Shown: piece after piece, positions 1 to 9,387 of the stretch
Layout: every line of letters begins with the position of its first letter
Position numbering within the stretch: position 1 is the stretch's first letter
Assembly (NCBI RefSeq): GCF_000006405.1
Contig: NW_003204277.1
Coordinates: forward strand, 4,984-26,990
From: Perkinsus marinus ATCC 50983
Taxonomy: Eukaryota; Perkinsozoa; Perkinsida; Perkinsidae
Direction: 5' to 3'
Length of the DNA stretch: 22,007 bases
Made by a program: the position numbers and the translations under genes
The notes under the pieces: generated by a model
Databases searched by the model: none
What the model saw: only the letters and a program-made list of their open reading frames with translations
What the model was told of the DNA's origin: nothing

Positions 1-384
1 GGTTCTCCGTTCTCCACAGGGCATGCCCATCAACCCTGTCTGGCAATGATCACCCTTTTATCGACGCTCCTGACTCTTTGAATGATGTATGTGTGGGCAC
101 TGGGTGGCGGTGATGCTCAGTATGCACGGCGGTCAAGCCTCGATCTGCTCGAGCAGTTTTCATAACGGAGCAGAATAGAAGTATTATCGGAAACGCAGAC
201 TTCAATCGAGTCACTCAATAACTTTAATATTTGATAACTCAAAAAAATAGCTTTCGTTACCCGTACAACCCTACCAAACCGGACCCGCACTCTCTGCCAG
301 TACTAGTCTGTGGATATGATCTTATCACAGACTATCCCCCATCGAGAGTCTCACGGGGTAGATGCTCCATTCAGTCTTGTTGTT
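1..384. other. Non-coding flank upstream of the astacin gene
   Basis: I see no convincing gene here. A reading frame open from 231 to 884 begins only at TTG and runs through the first exon and into the first intron of the astacin gene in another frame. The one clear structure is a perfect 12-bp palindrome, CTGCTCGAGCAG, at 145-156. No TATA box or other promoter element can be called with confidence. Confidence 0.5.
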
Positions 385-3208
385 ATGTTTTTGCTTTTAT
401 CACGCTTGTTGTCTCTCGAGTCCCTGTTGTCGGCCCCTATCGTCGTCCATACGGAGACCTCATCATCATCGACGTTCTTCTACTCGCCCCCCGATATGAG
501 AAGGTAGGCCTTCATTACTTCTTATACATTTTCAATGTCCTGAGCAACCTTAAACTCTCGCCATGGCGCGGCTATGCCACTCCTCCAACTGCGCAGCCGC
601 ACGCTATAGAGAAGTCGATTTTGTCAACACGATGGGGAGAACTCCACTTTGCATGGAGTGTGATGATGACTCTCATTCCTATTGAGGTCGACTCCGCTTG
701 GTCGCAATTGTGCACAGGGATTGTATATATACACGCTGAAGCTCTTCTTAACAACCTAGTTAGCGGCGCTAGAGTTCGAACATGGGGTGTTTGTCCCCCG
801 GGTAAGATTGGCTCTCCTAACGGCGAAATTGATCTTCGCGTGATCCGGCCGTGTCGACGGAATATATCTTCCCCTGTTGCATGACTCCGGAACGATTACA
901 TTAGGGCAAATTCATGGTGGCATAGGCGCCCCATTCGGAGAAATTTATTGCACTGAGGTCATACACTGGTGGTATTGAGAAATGACATAGGCACCCCACT
1001 CAGAGAAATTGATTGTTGTAAGGTAAAATAAGAGGTGGCATAGGTGCCACCTCTTATTAATTTTACCACCAATGGTAAAATTAAAATGGTGCCACCTCAC
1101 GTTTATTCTCAGAGTAATTCATCGTGGTAAGGTATATTCAGGGGTGGCATAGGCGCCCCACTCAGAGAAATTGATTGCGCTGAGGTATATTCAGGGGTGG
1201 CATAGGCGCCCCACTCAGAGAAATTGATTGCGCTGAGGTATATTCTGGGGTGGCATAGGCGCCCTACTCAGAGAAATGGATTGCGCTGAGGTATATTCAG
1301 GGGTGGCATAGACGCCCTACTCAGAGAAATTGATTGCAGTAAGGTGAATTGAGAAATGGCATAGATGCCCCACTCAGAGAAATTGATTGTGGTGAGGTAT
1401 ATTCAAAAGTGGCATAGGCGCCCCACCACCCTCCAATAGCAATAAGTATGCCCACCATTGGATGTGTTCAGACATCGGCCACGGGTCTCTACCAAGTCCG
1501 AGACAGAGGGCCACATCCTAATAGGAGGGGATATGCTCATACCTATGGGGTCTAATGGGACAATATCATCATCCTCGTTAATGCTCTCTAATGATGAGGT
1601 AAGGTTAGACCTATTATTAATGCCTATCTTTTAGTAGGATACTACTCAATATACTGCGGTACGTATTAGTCCTGCTTGGTCTTGGTTTTCATGGCCCGGT
1701 GGTTTCATTGAGTAAGCACTCTTCTAGTGAACTGTCTTATATCGGAACAGTTACACTTTTCATCCATTTCTGCAGCCCTGTGCTAAATCGGCATTCAACG
1801 CGGCTGTCTCTGTCTGGGAGAAGTAAACAGCGCCCATCTCGGCCAGAGATCATAGATTCGCATCATCAGATACACTTGTGTTCGCTTTCGCGAGCATACG
1901 TATTCACCCGACACGACAGGACTCCTTTTGGTTAACGAGACGAATCTTGTTGATCCTTCTATTATATCTACCAGGTTCAGAGTGAAGGAACGAACTGCTT
2001 TACGACGCTTGGCTTTCACTTTGACAATATTCATACTATTAATCTAGGCGATGGGTGTGAGACCGAGCCAGCTGGGAACATCGTACGGGATGCCCTGAGA
2101 ATCAGGCACCTCTCTCGGTACCGTTATCCATGAGATTGGTCACGCCATTGGCCTTCCCCACGTTCAGAATAGACCAGTAACTTTGACGGGCGCTTACAGT
2201 AAGTGGCTGACTGATCAATTCATACTGCAGGATCGAGACTCCTACGTGAGTATTCTGTGGAACAACATAGCGCAAGACAAAGAGAAGAACTTCTTTCGAT
2301 TGGATAACGTTCAGAGCCCATGGCTGAGTGCAGTCAGAGGTGACGCCTTGTGACTACCAAGTTTGGGTCACTCTTGACCAGGCACAGCATACGACTACGA
2401 GTCGATCATGCACTACGGTGAATGCGAGTTCAGTGTAAGTGACAATGAGATGACATAAGCGCTGAGAGTGAAGACAGGTTAACAGTAAAGAAGATCCATG
2501 CGCCCCCACGGTACTCACATTGGAACCTCAGTAGAAACTTCCCAGCCGCGGAAATCCAACAAAAAGTGTAACAATCTGTGATCAGATGGAGGGAAATAAT
2601 CGGTCAACGACGGACTCTTTCGCCTGCCGATATTGCTATAGTCAACGACATCTACACATGTCAAGGAACATGTGCAGATGAGATACTGAACCAACTCGAG
2701 TAAAACCACTTGCCTAGCCTCGGTCGCTGGACAGCAACTTGACTGCTAGAATCGATATCGATTGCGGTGGGCCAAGTTGTAGGAAGGACTGTGAGAATCC
2801 TAACGGTGGGTACGCGTCTTCTGACGCTTCCAAGTCACAGGACGTTTCAGATGATGGGCTTGTCACAATAGACAGCGAATTGTGCAGTTCCGACGGTGGC
2901 TCATCTTGGTGGTTCTGGGTTCTAGCAGGTCAGTCAACGCTGTTGATTCAACAGTGCGATTACAACTGAGGATCTTGTTCGTATAAGGTGTGGGAGGCAT
3001 GGTATCACTAGCCGTCGTGTGCCTACTTGTCGATCGAGCCGTTAGAGGGAGCAAATCTTCGACAGAGGGCGACGAGCTGATGTATGCTGACGAATACTAC
3101 GATGTAGATGGTCTCGATGAAGACGAAGAGGAGGAGTATTCGACCATGGGCTTTATGGTCGTTACTGAGTTGCCTCTTTCAGTGGGCATTCGAGCCTCTC
3201 GCCTCTGA
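385..3208 (+). CDS. Membrane-anchored astacin-family zinc metalloprotease (M12A), 13 exons
   Basis: Exons, each phase-consistent: 385-503, 1472-1598, 1638-1711, 1751-1822, 1870-1930, 1975-2056, 2106-2176, 2231-2339, 2382-2434, 2478-2530, 2586-2699, 2735-2928, 2988-3208. The product is 449 residues. Residues 1-18 are a signal peptide and about 20-100 a propeptide with an EGHILIGGD segment. The catalytic domain (about 100-300) begins at WPGGFIDYTF and contains TCVRFRE. The zinc site is HEIGHAIGLPH (187-197), followed by RPDRDSYV and the Met-turn SIMHYG (246-251). IGQRRTLSPADI and YTC close the domain. A Cys-rich linker follows, then one membrane helix (about 370-391) and an acidic tail with an Asp/Glu run. 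Astacins are secreted or membrane-bound endopeptidases activated by propeptide removal; all metal ligands are present, so I infer an active ectoenzyme. An upstream in-frame ATG at 316 is possible, but the 385 start puts the signal peptide first. The last exon might instead splice near 3150. Exon 1 and the C-terminus are the least certain parts. Confidence 0.9.
917..1424. repeat. 53-bp minisatellite, about nine units
   Basis: Units begin with GTGGCATAGGCGCC. The regular copies start at 1144, 1197, 1250, 1303 and 1356, exactly 53 bp apart, with a partial copy from 1409. Older, more diverged units start near 917, 982 and 1035. Each unit carries CACTCAGAGAAATTGATTG in the middle. Copies 1144 and 1197 differ by a single base over the 53-bp unit, so array expansion is recent. 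The whole array lies inside intron 1 of the astacin gene. Confidence 0.93.
1027..1083. repeat. Two adjoining hairpins in a rearranged minisatellite unit
   Basis: The first hairpin has 14-bp perfect arms (1027-1040 and 1045-1058) around the loop TAGG. The second has 11-bp arms (1058-1068 and 1073-1083) around CCAA. The first is made from the unit's own GTGGCATAGG start meeting an inverted copy of itself, so part of one unit was copied back on the opposite strand. Confidence 0.9.
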
Positions 3209-3853
3209 GTGGCAGTTTGTATGGAACGGACTCGCCTTGCGATAGTGGAACTAGACCTAATCGAAGTGACTCCCGCGGCATGACCTTCTTCAGTACGGAC
3301 TGGACAGCGATAGGAGTTGATTGTTGCCGCCATTCATCTAGGTCGTCGACTCGAGTTCACAACTGAAAACGGCCAAGTAGGCGATGATTAGTGCTTTGCT
3401 GCCCATGTGATGCGAGTAATGCAGCTGATTGTTTCCAATGAAGTATATCACTGATGATGTACACTAAACCAGAGACTTGTGTTGTTAACGTCGGCAATTA
3501 TTCTCTACAAACTCTACGGAGGGTGATATCAAGCAATACTACGGTTGCATACTGACCATTGCGAGCTGTAGTGGACCCTCTTCGATCAGTAATGTTCTGA
3601 TAGTGTATACTGAGACAGGTTCTTGATCAACAGATCGAGTAACGGGATGAGCTGCCGAGTTTGACCACGAGCAAATCATTGGTCGGTGTTGTGTATGGTT
3701 ACATCGTTCCCACAATACTTTTGCCTCAGGCCACCTTCTATCATGCTGCCATCGTAGAAAAGGAGGTGATCGTAGTCTAGAGAGTACACAGCCTACAACC
3801 TAAGAAGGAATGGCTGCTGTTATTCCCAACCCGTAGAATCTACAGTCATCATC
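3209..3853. other. Intergenic stretch without a recognised gene
   Basis: Downstream of the astacin stop there is no long open frame with coding character. Frames on the minus strand up to 3333 are antisense to the last astacin exon. No tRNA, terminator or repeat is evident. Confidence 0.4.
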
Positions 3854-3858
3854 ATGTC

Positions 3859-4296
3859 TCAGGAGCCGATCACGCTTCGTAACGATTTTAAAAGGAGGAG
3901 ACCAGCATCTCGACGTTTACTAAACGATTCGGAGTATACGGCAGTGCTCCAAGGGACTTGATCACAGAGTAGGTCCTCTCTTAAGAAGCTAAGTTCCTTA
4001 TAGCGGGCCTGTGATGGTCCCCACCGATAATGGTGGGGAGCGAGAAAATCCGGTACCGTAGCCATTTTACTCCATAAAAAACGATGAGGGACCCAGAAGA
4101 GTGGGAGACATGTCTGTATGGAAGGAGCGTAGTTTGAGCAAACCAACATCCCATTACTGTCATGTGCTATACAAACCCGAGCTAGAGGCTCCACTACTCT
4201 CATGTGAAGCTCAGCTAATTTGAACTGTTGAACTCTTCCCTTCTCTGTTTGCACCATATTCTGAGGTTTTGGAAGAGTTATGCTCCGATACGGCAA
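3859..4296 (-). CDS. Unrecognised open reading frame
   Basis: The frame is open for 145 codons. The first internal ATG is at the fourteenth codon, and the ORF itself begins at a TTG, so in a eukaryote it would be an internal exon or a chance frame. I see no signal peptide, membrane helix or family motif. It lies downstream of another minus-strand ORF (4446-4664) that ends at a plausible CAG|GTATAAG donor, so the two could be exons of one gene. I could not find a phase-consistent junction. It overlaps the spliced-leader-like 14-mer on the other strand. Confidence 0.25.
   Translation of the reverse strand: MPYRSITLPKPQNMVQTEKGRVQQFKLAELHMRVVEPLARVCIAHDSNGMLVCSNYAPSIQTCLPLFWVPHRFLWSKMATVPDFLAPHHYRWGPSQARYKELSFLREDLLCDQVPWSTAVYSESFSKRRDAGLLLLKSLRSVIGS
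4019..4038. repeat. Short hairpin, 7-bp arms
   Basis: CCCCACC and GGTGGGG pair perfectly around the six-base loop GATAAT. It is the hairpin nearest the spliced-leader-like motif, which begins 17 bases downstream. Confidence 0.8.
4055..4068 (+). other. Possible relict spliced-leader sequence
   Basis: ACCGTAGCCATTTT is identical to the first 14 bases of the 22-nt spliced leader that dinoflagellates and Perkinsus add to mRNAs, as I remember it. After that the sequence reads ACTCC instead of GGCTCAAG. In those organisms processed mRNAs can be copied back into the genome, leaving a truncated leader. A 14-base match by chance in 22 kb on both strands is unlikely (about 2 in 10,000 for a single given word). 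Without a reference I cannot confirm the leader sequence or find a downstream retrocopy. Confidence 0.35.
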
Positions 4297-4445
4297 GTAT
4301 CATAACGTATGGTGTTTCAGTGTGAAAGTCTTCCTCGTGCATTTGTGACACAACTCACACAGTGCTAAGGCTCACCCAGTTCATAATCAGAACTACTGAT
4401 CTACATCCTTATACTTGAGTTCCAACTAGTTGATGGGAGATGTGC

Positions 4446-4664
4446 TTATACCTGCGAGACGCTCTGGACGATGAATGCCTTCGTTAGTCCGAATGCATCC
4501 AAACTGTCAGTCCAGTGAACTCCCCACGACAAGGGTACCGTTTGTAGTTTGTGATATTCTTGTATAATTTTCTCGGCTAGGCTGTGCGTTTGTCTTTCCG
4601 CGCTAGATAATGTTTTAAAAAGTATTACGGTATTGTGGTGCATATTTGAACAATGGTTTTTCAA
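4446..4664 (-). CDS. Unrecognised coding-like exon
   Basis: The first ATG in this frame gives about 65 residues with normal amphipathic composition, running through SLAEKIIQEYHKLQTVPL. It ends at CAG|GTATAAG, which looks like a phase-0 donor. Downstream minus-strand exons would lie below 4446, possibly including the 3859-4296 frame, and upstream ones in 4661-4849, a Cys-containing frame. No family is recognised. It may be part of a small multi-exon gene on this strand, and the boundaries are not resolved. Confidence 0.3.
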   Translation of the reverse strand: MKNHCSNMHHNTVILFKTLSSAERQTHSLAEKIIQEYHKLQTVPLSWGVHWTDSLDAFGLTKAFIVQSVSQV

Positions 4665-4849
4665 GTCAGAGTGGAATCTCTAGCCTCCGAGTTGTGGCAG
4701 GGCGCGTGTCGACACACGAGTGCCATCTGGGCACTGCAGAAGATGACACGCAAGGTACACTCAGGATAGTAAGCTTCTGTCGTAAGCCACTGGAGCTTGC
4801 TACCTGAAGTGCTCCTAGGACCTCGGTAAAAAAATATCACGCTTAACAC

Positions 4850-6190
4850 ATAGACTACTCCAGGTTGTCAAGGCAGTCTGGCTTGTGTGACTAGCTTGAC
4901 AGCTTGAAGGACTCCGGTTTTCCCTTGTGCCAGCACCGATTGCGTCAATCGCTGTCCCAAACCAGGCTTCGCCGAAAGACAACTCTCTGGCACGGTTTCA
5001 ACCGTGGAGAAGCTACGCTTTCCCTAAGCAGGAAATCACAACACAGTGAAAGTAACGGGATTGGGTGACGCAATCTGTAGAGGTGAGCCATTCACCGACA
5101 CATGGCAAGTGAGGTCGGAATTTCCGAGGAAATCTGCACATTCTGGGATATCGGGGCTTCATACCGTTCAACGTTCACGATCCTTCCATGAGGTCCCTCC
5201 CGAGCTGTGACCACCTCCCTTCAACTTAACCGCCCAGAAGGATATCCGCCAGAGCTTCAGACAATATCATAATGACGGAGACCCACTTCTTTACCTGTTC
5301 TGATTACGAACGCTGTCAATCTACAAGTGAATGGGTATGTATTAACCATTCATACTAGATAAGTCTCTCCTCGTGGGAGGTTTGAATTCATTCATTGAAA
5401 CCTCCCATTTCACGATCGTTCATAAGTCAGAGCCGTCGCAAGTGGCGGTTCTGAAGAACCTCTGGCGATCAGCCTTGTCACTTCCGAGGACGTCCCTGGT
5501 TAGATTCAATAGACGATGAAGGCCCGCGACAGCTCACTGCTCCAACCTGGCTGGACCAACCATGCTCGCTTCAAATTTAGCCCCTAACAATTTGAGCCAT
5601 GATGCGCAGCCATCTGATGGTGAATGCAGCGCATTTTCTGCATACGATTGTCATGCATCTACATCTCCTAAGGAGATTCTCCTTGGCCAAGGCCAAGTCG
5701 ATCGATTCGATATCACGTATGACTTATGAAGTCCTCGATTTACGAAGCGAGTTCACACTACTTTTCTCATTACACGAGTTAACGAGCTCGTAGTAACCTC
5801 GGACGCACCACAGCGCCCGCACACATATCACCGGCGTGAGCTCCGACGGAGCTGCTCCGTGGTCTGTCATGAACTATGTAATCCCTCTAGGACGACTCTA
5901 CTCGGTATCAATCTTCGAAACTTTAATTACAAGAGGCCTTGCTTAACAGTAAAAATGCGCATGTCTCATATAACAAGTTCGCTGCTTGCCTCAAATCATT
6001 CCCAAACCACCGCAACCCTACGAAATACAATTGTGCGGAGATGACGGATACTCAATACTCAATACAAAGTGAGCTCAATACTAGCGGCAACTGCCGGACG
6101 CGGCTGCTGATAGCAGCAGCAGCAGCTGCTGGCTGCTGCTGTAGAGCACCACTAAAGTAGACTAGTTCGATAGAAAAAGTTACTAACCTT
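4850..6190. other. Intergenic region with small hairpins
   Basis: No gene is supported; plus-strand frames at 5599-5793 and 5859-6160 lack any recognisable feature. Visible structure: a 7-bp hairpin at 4991-5006, a 10-bp hairpin with a 14-base loop at 5374-5407, two overlapping 7-bp hairpins sharing one arm at 5839-5860, a short run of CTCAATA repeats near 6050-6080, and a CAG/CTG-rich inverted repeat at about 6100-6143. Confidence 0.5.
5374..5407. repeat. Hairpin with 10-bp arms
   Basis: TGGGAGGTTT (5374-5383) pairs perfectly with AAACCTCCCA (5398-5407) across a 14-base AT-rich loop. No U-tract follows, so a bacterial-type terminator is not implied. Confidence 0.8.
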
Positions 6191-6197
6191 CGACTAC

Positions 6198-8128
6198 TCA
6201 AGTCCTCCGGCACTGCATAGCTACAACCAAATTCCCAGAACTTGTCAGCAAATTGGAGAACTTCGGAGTTACAACCCGGTCTTCAAGAAGGCGGAAGCCT
6301 TCAAAGGTGTGCAAGAGCTCCACAGCAAAGCATAGAAGCTCTCTCATTGCCAGATGCCTCCCTGGACATTGTCTGGGACCAAATCCGAATGAAATTAACT
6401 CTGAACGTTTGTTCTCATCAATAGTGCTGCCATCGGGTGTCAACCAACGCTCAGGCCTGATTAGAGGCATTCATACTCCTTGAAACTGTGAGATCGGCCA
6501 CTCACCTGAACTCGTCACCGTGCTCGTAGTTATCCTTCATCATCTGAGCCAACGGGAAGATAAGTTGAGTGCCGGCCCTGATTGTTTTCCCTGCTACTCC
6601 ACAATTGACAAGGGCTCTGTTGATGCTGACCGGGATAGATGGATTGAGCTGAAGTGAAGCAGTATATTTGAGATTTAATAATCATTCATCATAGTCTTCC
6701 AATGAGTTTCTAGAAACAAGTTGAGCCCGAACCTACACGAAGAGTTTCCAGCGTGCAAGCCTCAATGAAAGGTATATTATGAATAGACTCAACCGACAGA
6801 TCTTGAACCAAGTCCGCTTCAGCTCTCGCCTTCTCTTGAGCTTCGGGGTGAATACAGAGATTATGAAGTAGCCAAGCCATCGCGTTTGAGGTAGTCTCGG
6901 CCCCTGCAGCAAGGTATCTGAGTCGGAGAATCTAATAATATGTGTAGATGACACTGGAATAGAATTTACAGCACAAGGGTGTGTGCCAACTCCGAGTCGC
7001 TGTATTCAGACCCCGCGCTGTCAAGAATGCTCTTGCCGATACGGCAACGGTCTCCTCCTTCTGGTGTTTGCCAGTAAATACTTTGGATGAGTCTTAATTC
7101 GATACGTCTCCATCGTTGGGCAAACTGAAGAGCGTCCGGGTATATTCGAAGGTTTCAGCTTTCGAGTTCACCTTCCTGACCGAAGGGAACATGAACGTAT
7201 ACAAGAATCGATCGTGGTAGAGGAAACTTGTAGGTTCTAAAGTTATCGTGAATGTATCACTTATGATGCCCCAAAGATCATCCAGCATTTCAATCGTGAA
7301 AATTGGATCTGAGGAATCTAATATATGGGATCAATCATCAACTCGAGTTCTTGCTTGTGGAGTTATCCGGATCACTCTCTCCCATGTATACAGCTGAAGC
7401 AACTCTTGCAGCGCATAGCTGAAGGTCTCGCAGAGGTTCCCATTCGATTGTTCCAGCACTATCAGCCGACATTTCGAGCCTCTGGGTCTGAAATATACTA
7501 TAGACTGCATGAAAAGTATGAATGGCCACTCACCAATTTTTGGGTAGAACGAGAGATCATTGGAAACAACTTATCTAGATTGGCCTCTATGAGGGGGCGT
7601 GATGATATCTTCCGATGCTTTTGCCACATCTTGCCCTCAGCCGCAGCCATATGCTCTAAGTCCATAATATTCGGGACGTCAGGTGCGCTGAACTCTCTCG
7701 GGCGTCGCTTCATGATGTTCTTATAGACTGCGATGTCTGTCACTACTAGGACTTGGCGAGTCGGTGTTCTGCAATACATCTCAATCACATTTAATTCATC
7801 ATGGGCCTACTTGAAGCAACAGATTCGTCCATATTTTTTGGACACGTTGAGTAGTTCCTTGAACTTCTCCTCAGGTGACATACGGGCGAGTCGGAAAACA
7901 AAGCTCATCTGATAGAATCGAGGGATGGCCTTCCTCCTTCCTAAGCGAAGTAAGTTGCCTTACTCCTGGTCCAGGAAAGGGCGCAGGCCCGATCATTTCT
8001 TTGACTGCTTTCAAGACCTTCAATCCAATCACACCAGCTGTGGCAGTGAAGATGATCGTGAACAAGCTCGGACAGAGTTGCACCTGCGAGCAGTCTGGAA
8101 GGAGAGCTTTGAAACGCTGCAGAAGCAT
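6198..8128 (-). CDS. Cytochrome P450 monooxygenase, complete, 9 exons
   Basis: Exons in coding order: 7964-8128, 7811-7908, 7534-7768, 7376-7487, 7172-7317, 6970-7124, 6737-6917, 6506-6648, 6198-6456, all phase-consistent. They give 497 residues, a typical P450 length. Residues about 21-38 form the N-terminal membrane anchor and PFPGPG (50-55) is the proline hinge. WQKHR (136-140) is the C-helix, AGAETTS (308-314) the oxygen-activating I-helix, and ETLR (361-364) the K-helix ExxR. RPERW (412-416) precedes the heme loop FGFGPRQCPGRHLA, whose Cys442 would bind iron. P450s use NAD(P)H-derived electrons to insert oxygen into lipids, sterols or xenobiotics; this one is probably ER-bound. The substrate cannot be told from sequence. 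Introns are 42-58 nt except one of 88. The start is the first ATG ahead of the anchor. The exon 4/5 junction (7318-7375) is the least certain. Confidence 0.94.
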
Positions 8129-8238
8129 AAGTGGGAAGATGCCAACTACAAGAGTTCACCCGAGTGTGAATGTTCGAGTGAAGTATGCTGGTCTCAAAAT
8201 TGCAGAATGGTTCTTAGCCTCGCGGGTTCTAGAGATAT

Positions 8239-8430
8239 CTAGAATGGTATATCTCTGAAGTCGATGATGATTCCGGCATGCCAGCGTCTTTCCCCATCAC
8301 GTTGAGTGACGTGAGGGAGGAGGACAGTGTCACTGAAAGTGTCTCCTTGGGTAGCACCCTTTACGGTGACGCCTGTCACGGATCTACCATGGAGACCAGG
8401 GAATTTGTGGGTCGTCGCTGTTAGAGCCAT
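8239..8430 (-). CDS. Small unrecognised ORF upstream of the P450
   Basis: This gives 63 residues, starting at an ATG in a good context (CCCATGG) and ending in TAG. The middle is Thr/Gly rich, then comes VTQRDGERRWHAG. The 3' end lies 110 bases ahead of the P450 start on the same strand. I found no donor that would splice it to the P450. It could be a short protein, the first exon of an older longer gene, or chance. The QRDGERRW segment faintly recalls the end of a PAS domain, but that is too weak for a call. Confidence 0.35.
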   Translation of the reverse strand: MALTATTHKFPGLHGRSVTGVTVKGATQGDTFSDTVLLPHVTQRDGERRWHAGIIIDFRDIPF

Positions 8431-8592
8431 GGGACGTGTGTAAGCATTCCGTAGTGTAGTAAGTACTTTCCTGAGACTGTGTGAGGCAGAGTGGGGTAGA
8501 GTACTTTATAAGGATTAAAAAAACTTCTTTTAAAGGCGCATAACTAATTAGAAATTTCTGTGAGCTCAGTGTGGAATTCAAAAACTTAGGTA

Positions 8593-8694
8593 TATTCCGC
8601 TAGTAGCGGAATAAGTATTAGAGTAGACTCTAATACTTATTGTAAGCACGACAGGAAGAATGTGTAGATAATCGGAAAAGGTTTCCGATTATCT
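8593..8694. repeat. Three consecutive short-loop hairpins
   Basis: Arms of 9 bp (8593-8601/8605-8613, loop AGT), 15 bp (8610-8624/8627-8641, loop AG) and 13 bp (8666-8678/8682-8694, loop AGG), all perfect. The first two share four bases. They lie between the 5' side of the 8239-8430 ORF and the 3' end of the 8738-9055 ORF, both on the minus strand. Pairing works on either strand. Confidence 0.95.
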
Positions 8695-8737
8695 GAGTTC
8701 CATTGTGATACTCCGCGCTTACACGGTCCGCGCAGCT

Positions 8738-9055
8738 TTAATAATTCACGAAGTCCACACGCGTGAGCAGACCGCACGAAATGTAGGTCTTCCAGAACAA
8801 GAATAATCTAAAACTCCGGATTCCGGAACCCATCTTCACGTCTGTGGAAAACTGGCCTGGATTTGGGGAAAACTTTCCAATCTTAGTCAAAACCCGCAAA
8901 TCGTATACTGTGGAGTGGGGTTGCTCAGGAAATAGGAATAAAAGCGTTTTACCGTAAAACTTGTACGCGAGTGTGAATAGTGTAGCGTCGGGTGGATCAA
9001 ACCCGGGCATAACCCTTGAAGATGGGGTCTCGAATAGGTTGTATGACTTTCGCAT
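8738..9055 (-). CDS. Unrecognised ORF carrying a repeated segment
   Basis: From an ATG the frame runs 105 codons to TAA. Composition is protein-like, rich in Phe and Leu, without a signal peptide or known motif. The stretch at 8866-8897 inside it is an exact 32-bp copy of sequence at 9356-9387, where no frame is open. The ORF may therefore be part of a repeated element rather than a host gene, or a chance frame. Confidence 0.25.
   Translation of the reverse strand: MRKSYNLFETPSSRVMPGFDPPDATLFTLAYKFYGKTLLFLFPEQPHSTVYDLRVLTKIGKFSPNPGQFSTDVKMGSGIRSFRLFLFWKTYISCGLLTRVDFVNY
8866..8897 (+). repeat. 32-bp direct repeat, copy 1
   Basis: This copy is identical base for base to 9356-9387. A shorter matching word, TGTAGCG, recurs about 85-95 bp downstream in both neighbourhoods (8981-8987 and 9451-9457). 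The repeat may therefore be the conserved core of a longer diverged duplication. Confidence 0.9.
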
Positions 9056-9146
9056 CAGAAGATGAGAAATGAGAGGTTACAGAAAGACAGGTCATAACCA
9101 GTAACGGTGACCAAAAGACTTGGCAAACCATGCCTCATAGAAACGG

Positions 9147-9171
9147 GTGCAATACACACCGTGTATTGCAC
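9147..9171. repeat. Hairpin with 11-bp arms, loop ACC
   Basis: GTGCAATACAC at 9147-9157 pairs perfectly with GTGTATTGCAC at 9161-9171. Confidence 0.93.
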
Positions 9172-9355
9172 GGGACGCATTGTGCACGTGTCGCTATCGG
9201 CGTCACGATATTGGGCGCGTGAGAAACACGAGGCTCTTAGAGAGGCCCTTGGACTCCAAGGCTTGGAGTGGGGATCGACACGCAGCCGTCCCTATATACG
9301 CTCGCGCCGGCCATAAACAGTATATGGTATACTGCAGTTGCTTCCCGGCAGTGCC

Positions 9356-9387
9356 GGGAAAACTTTCCAATCTTAGTCAAAACCCGC
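9356..9387 (+). repeat. 32-bp direct repeat, copy 2
   Basis: Exact copy of 8866-8897. Its first five bases are the 3' end of the hairpin at 9342-9360. Confidence 0.9.

Larger units (their letters stand above)
504..1471 (+). other. Long first intron of the astacin gene
   Basis: This intron joins AG|GTAGGC to TTCAG|A and restores an Arg codon. At 968 nt it is roughly twenty times longer than the other introns of the gene (35-59 nt). The excess is largely the 53-bp minisatellite at 917-1424. A reading frame runs through its first part to 884, but I could not connect it to any domain. Confidence 0.65.

Noticed and set aside
231-884. 217-codon open frame at the left end
   Set aside because: It starts at TTG, overlaps the astacin first exon in another frame and continues into its intron. 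It shows no domain.
917-1424. CRISPR array
   Set aside because: Units are contiguous 53-bp tandem repeats with no variable spacers, in intron-rich eukaryotic DNA.
3097-3333. Minus-strand Ser-rich frame
   Set aside because: Its Ser run is the complement of the acidic tail of the astacin.
5374-5407. Rho-independent terminator
   Set aside because: The loop is 14 bases, there is no T-tract, and the context is eukaryotic.
7875-8258. Plus-strand frames of 105-127 codons
   Set aside because: Antisense to P450 exons 1 and 2, which carry clear P450 features in phase.
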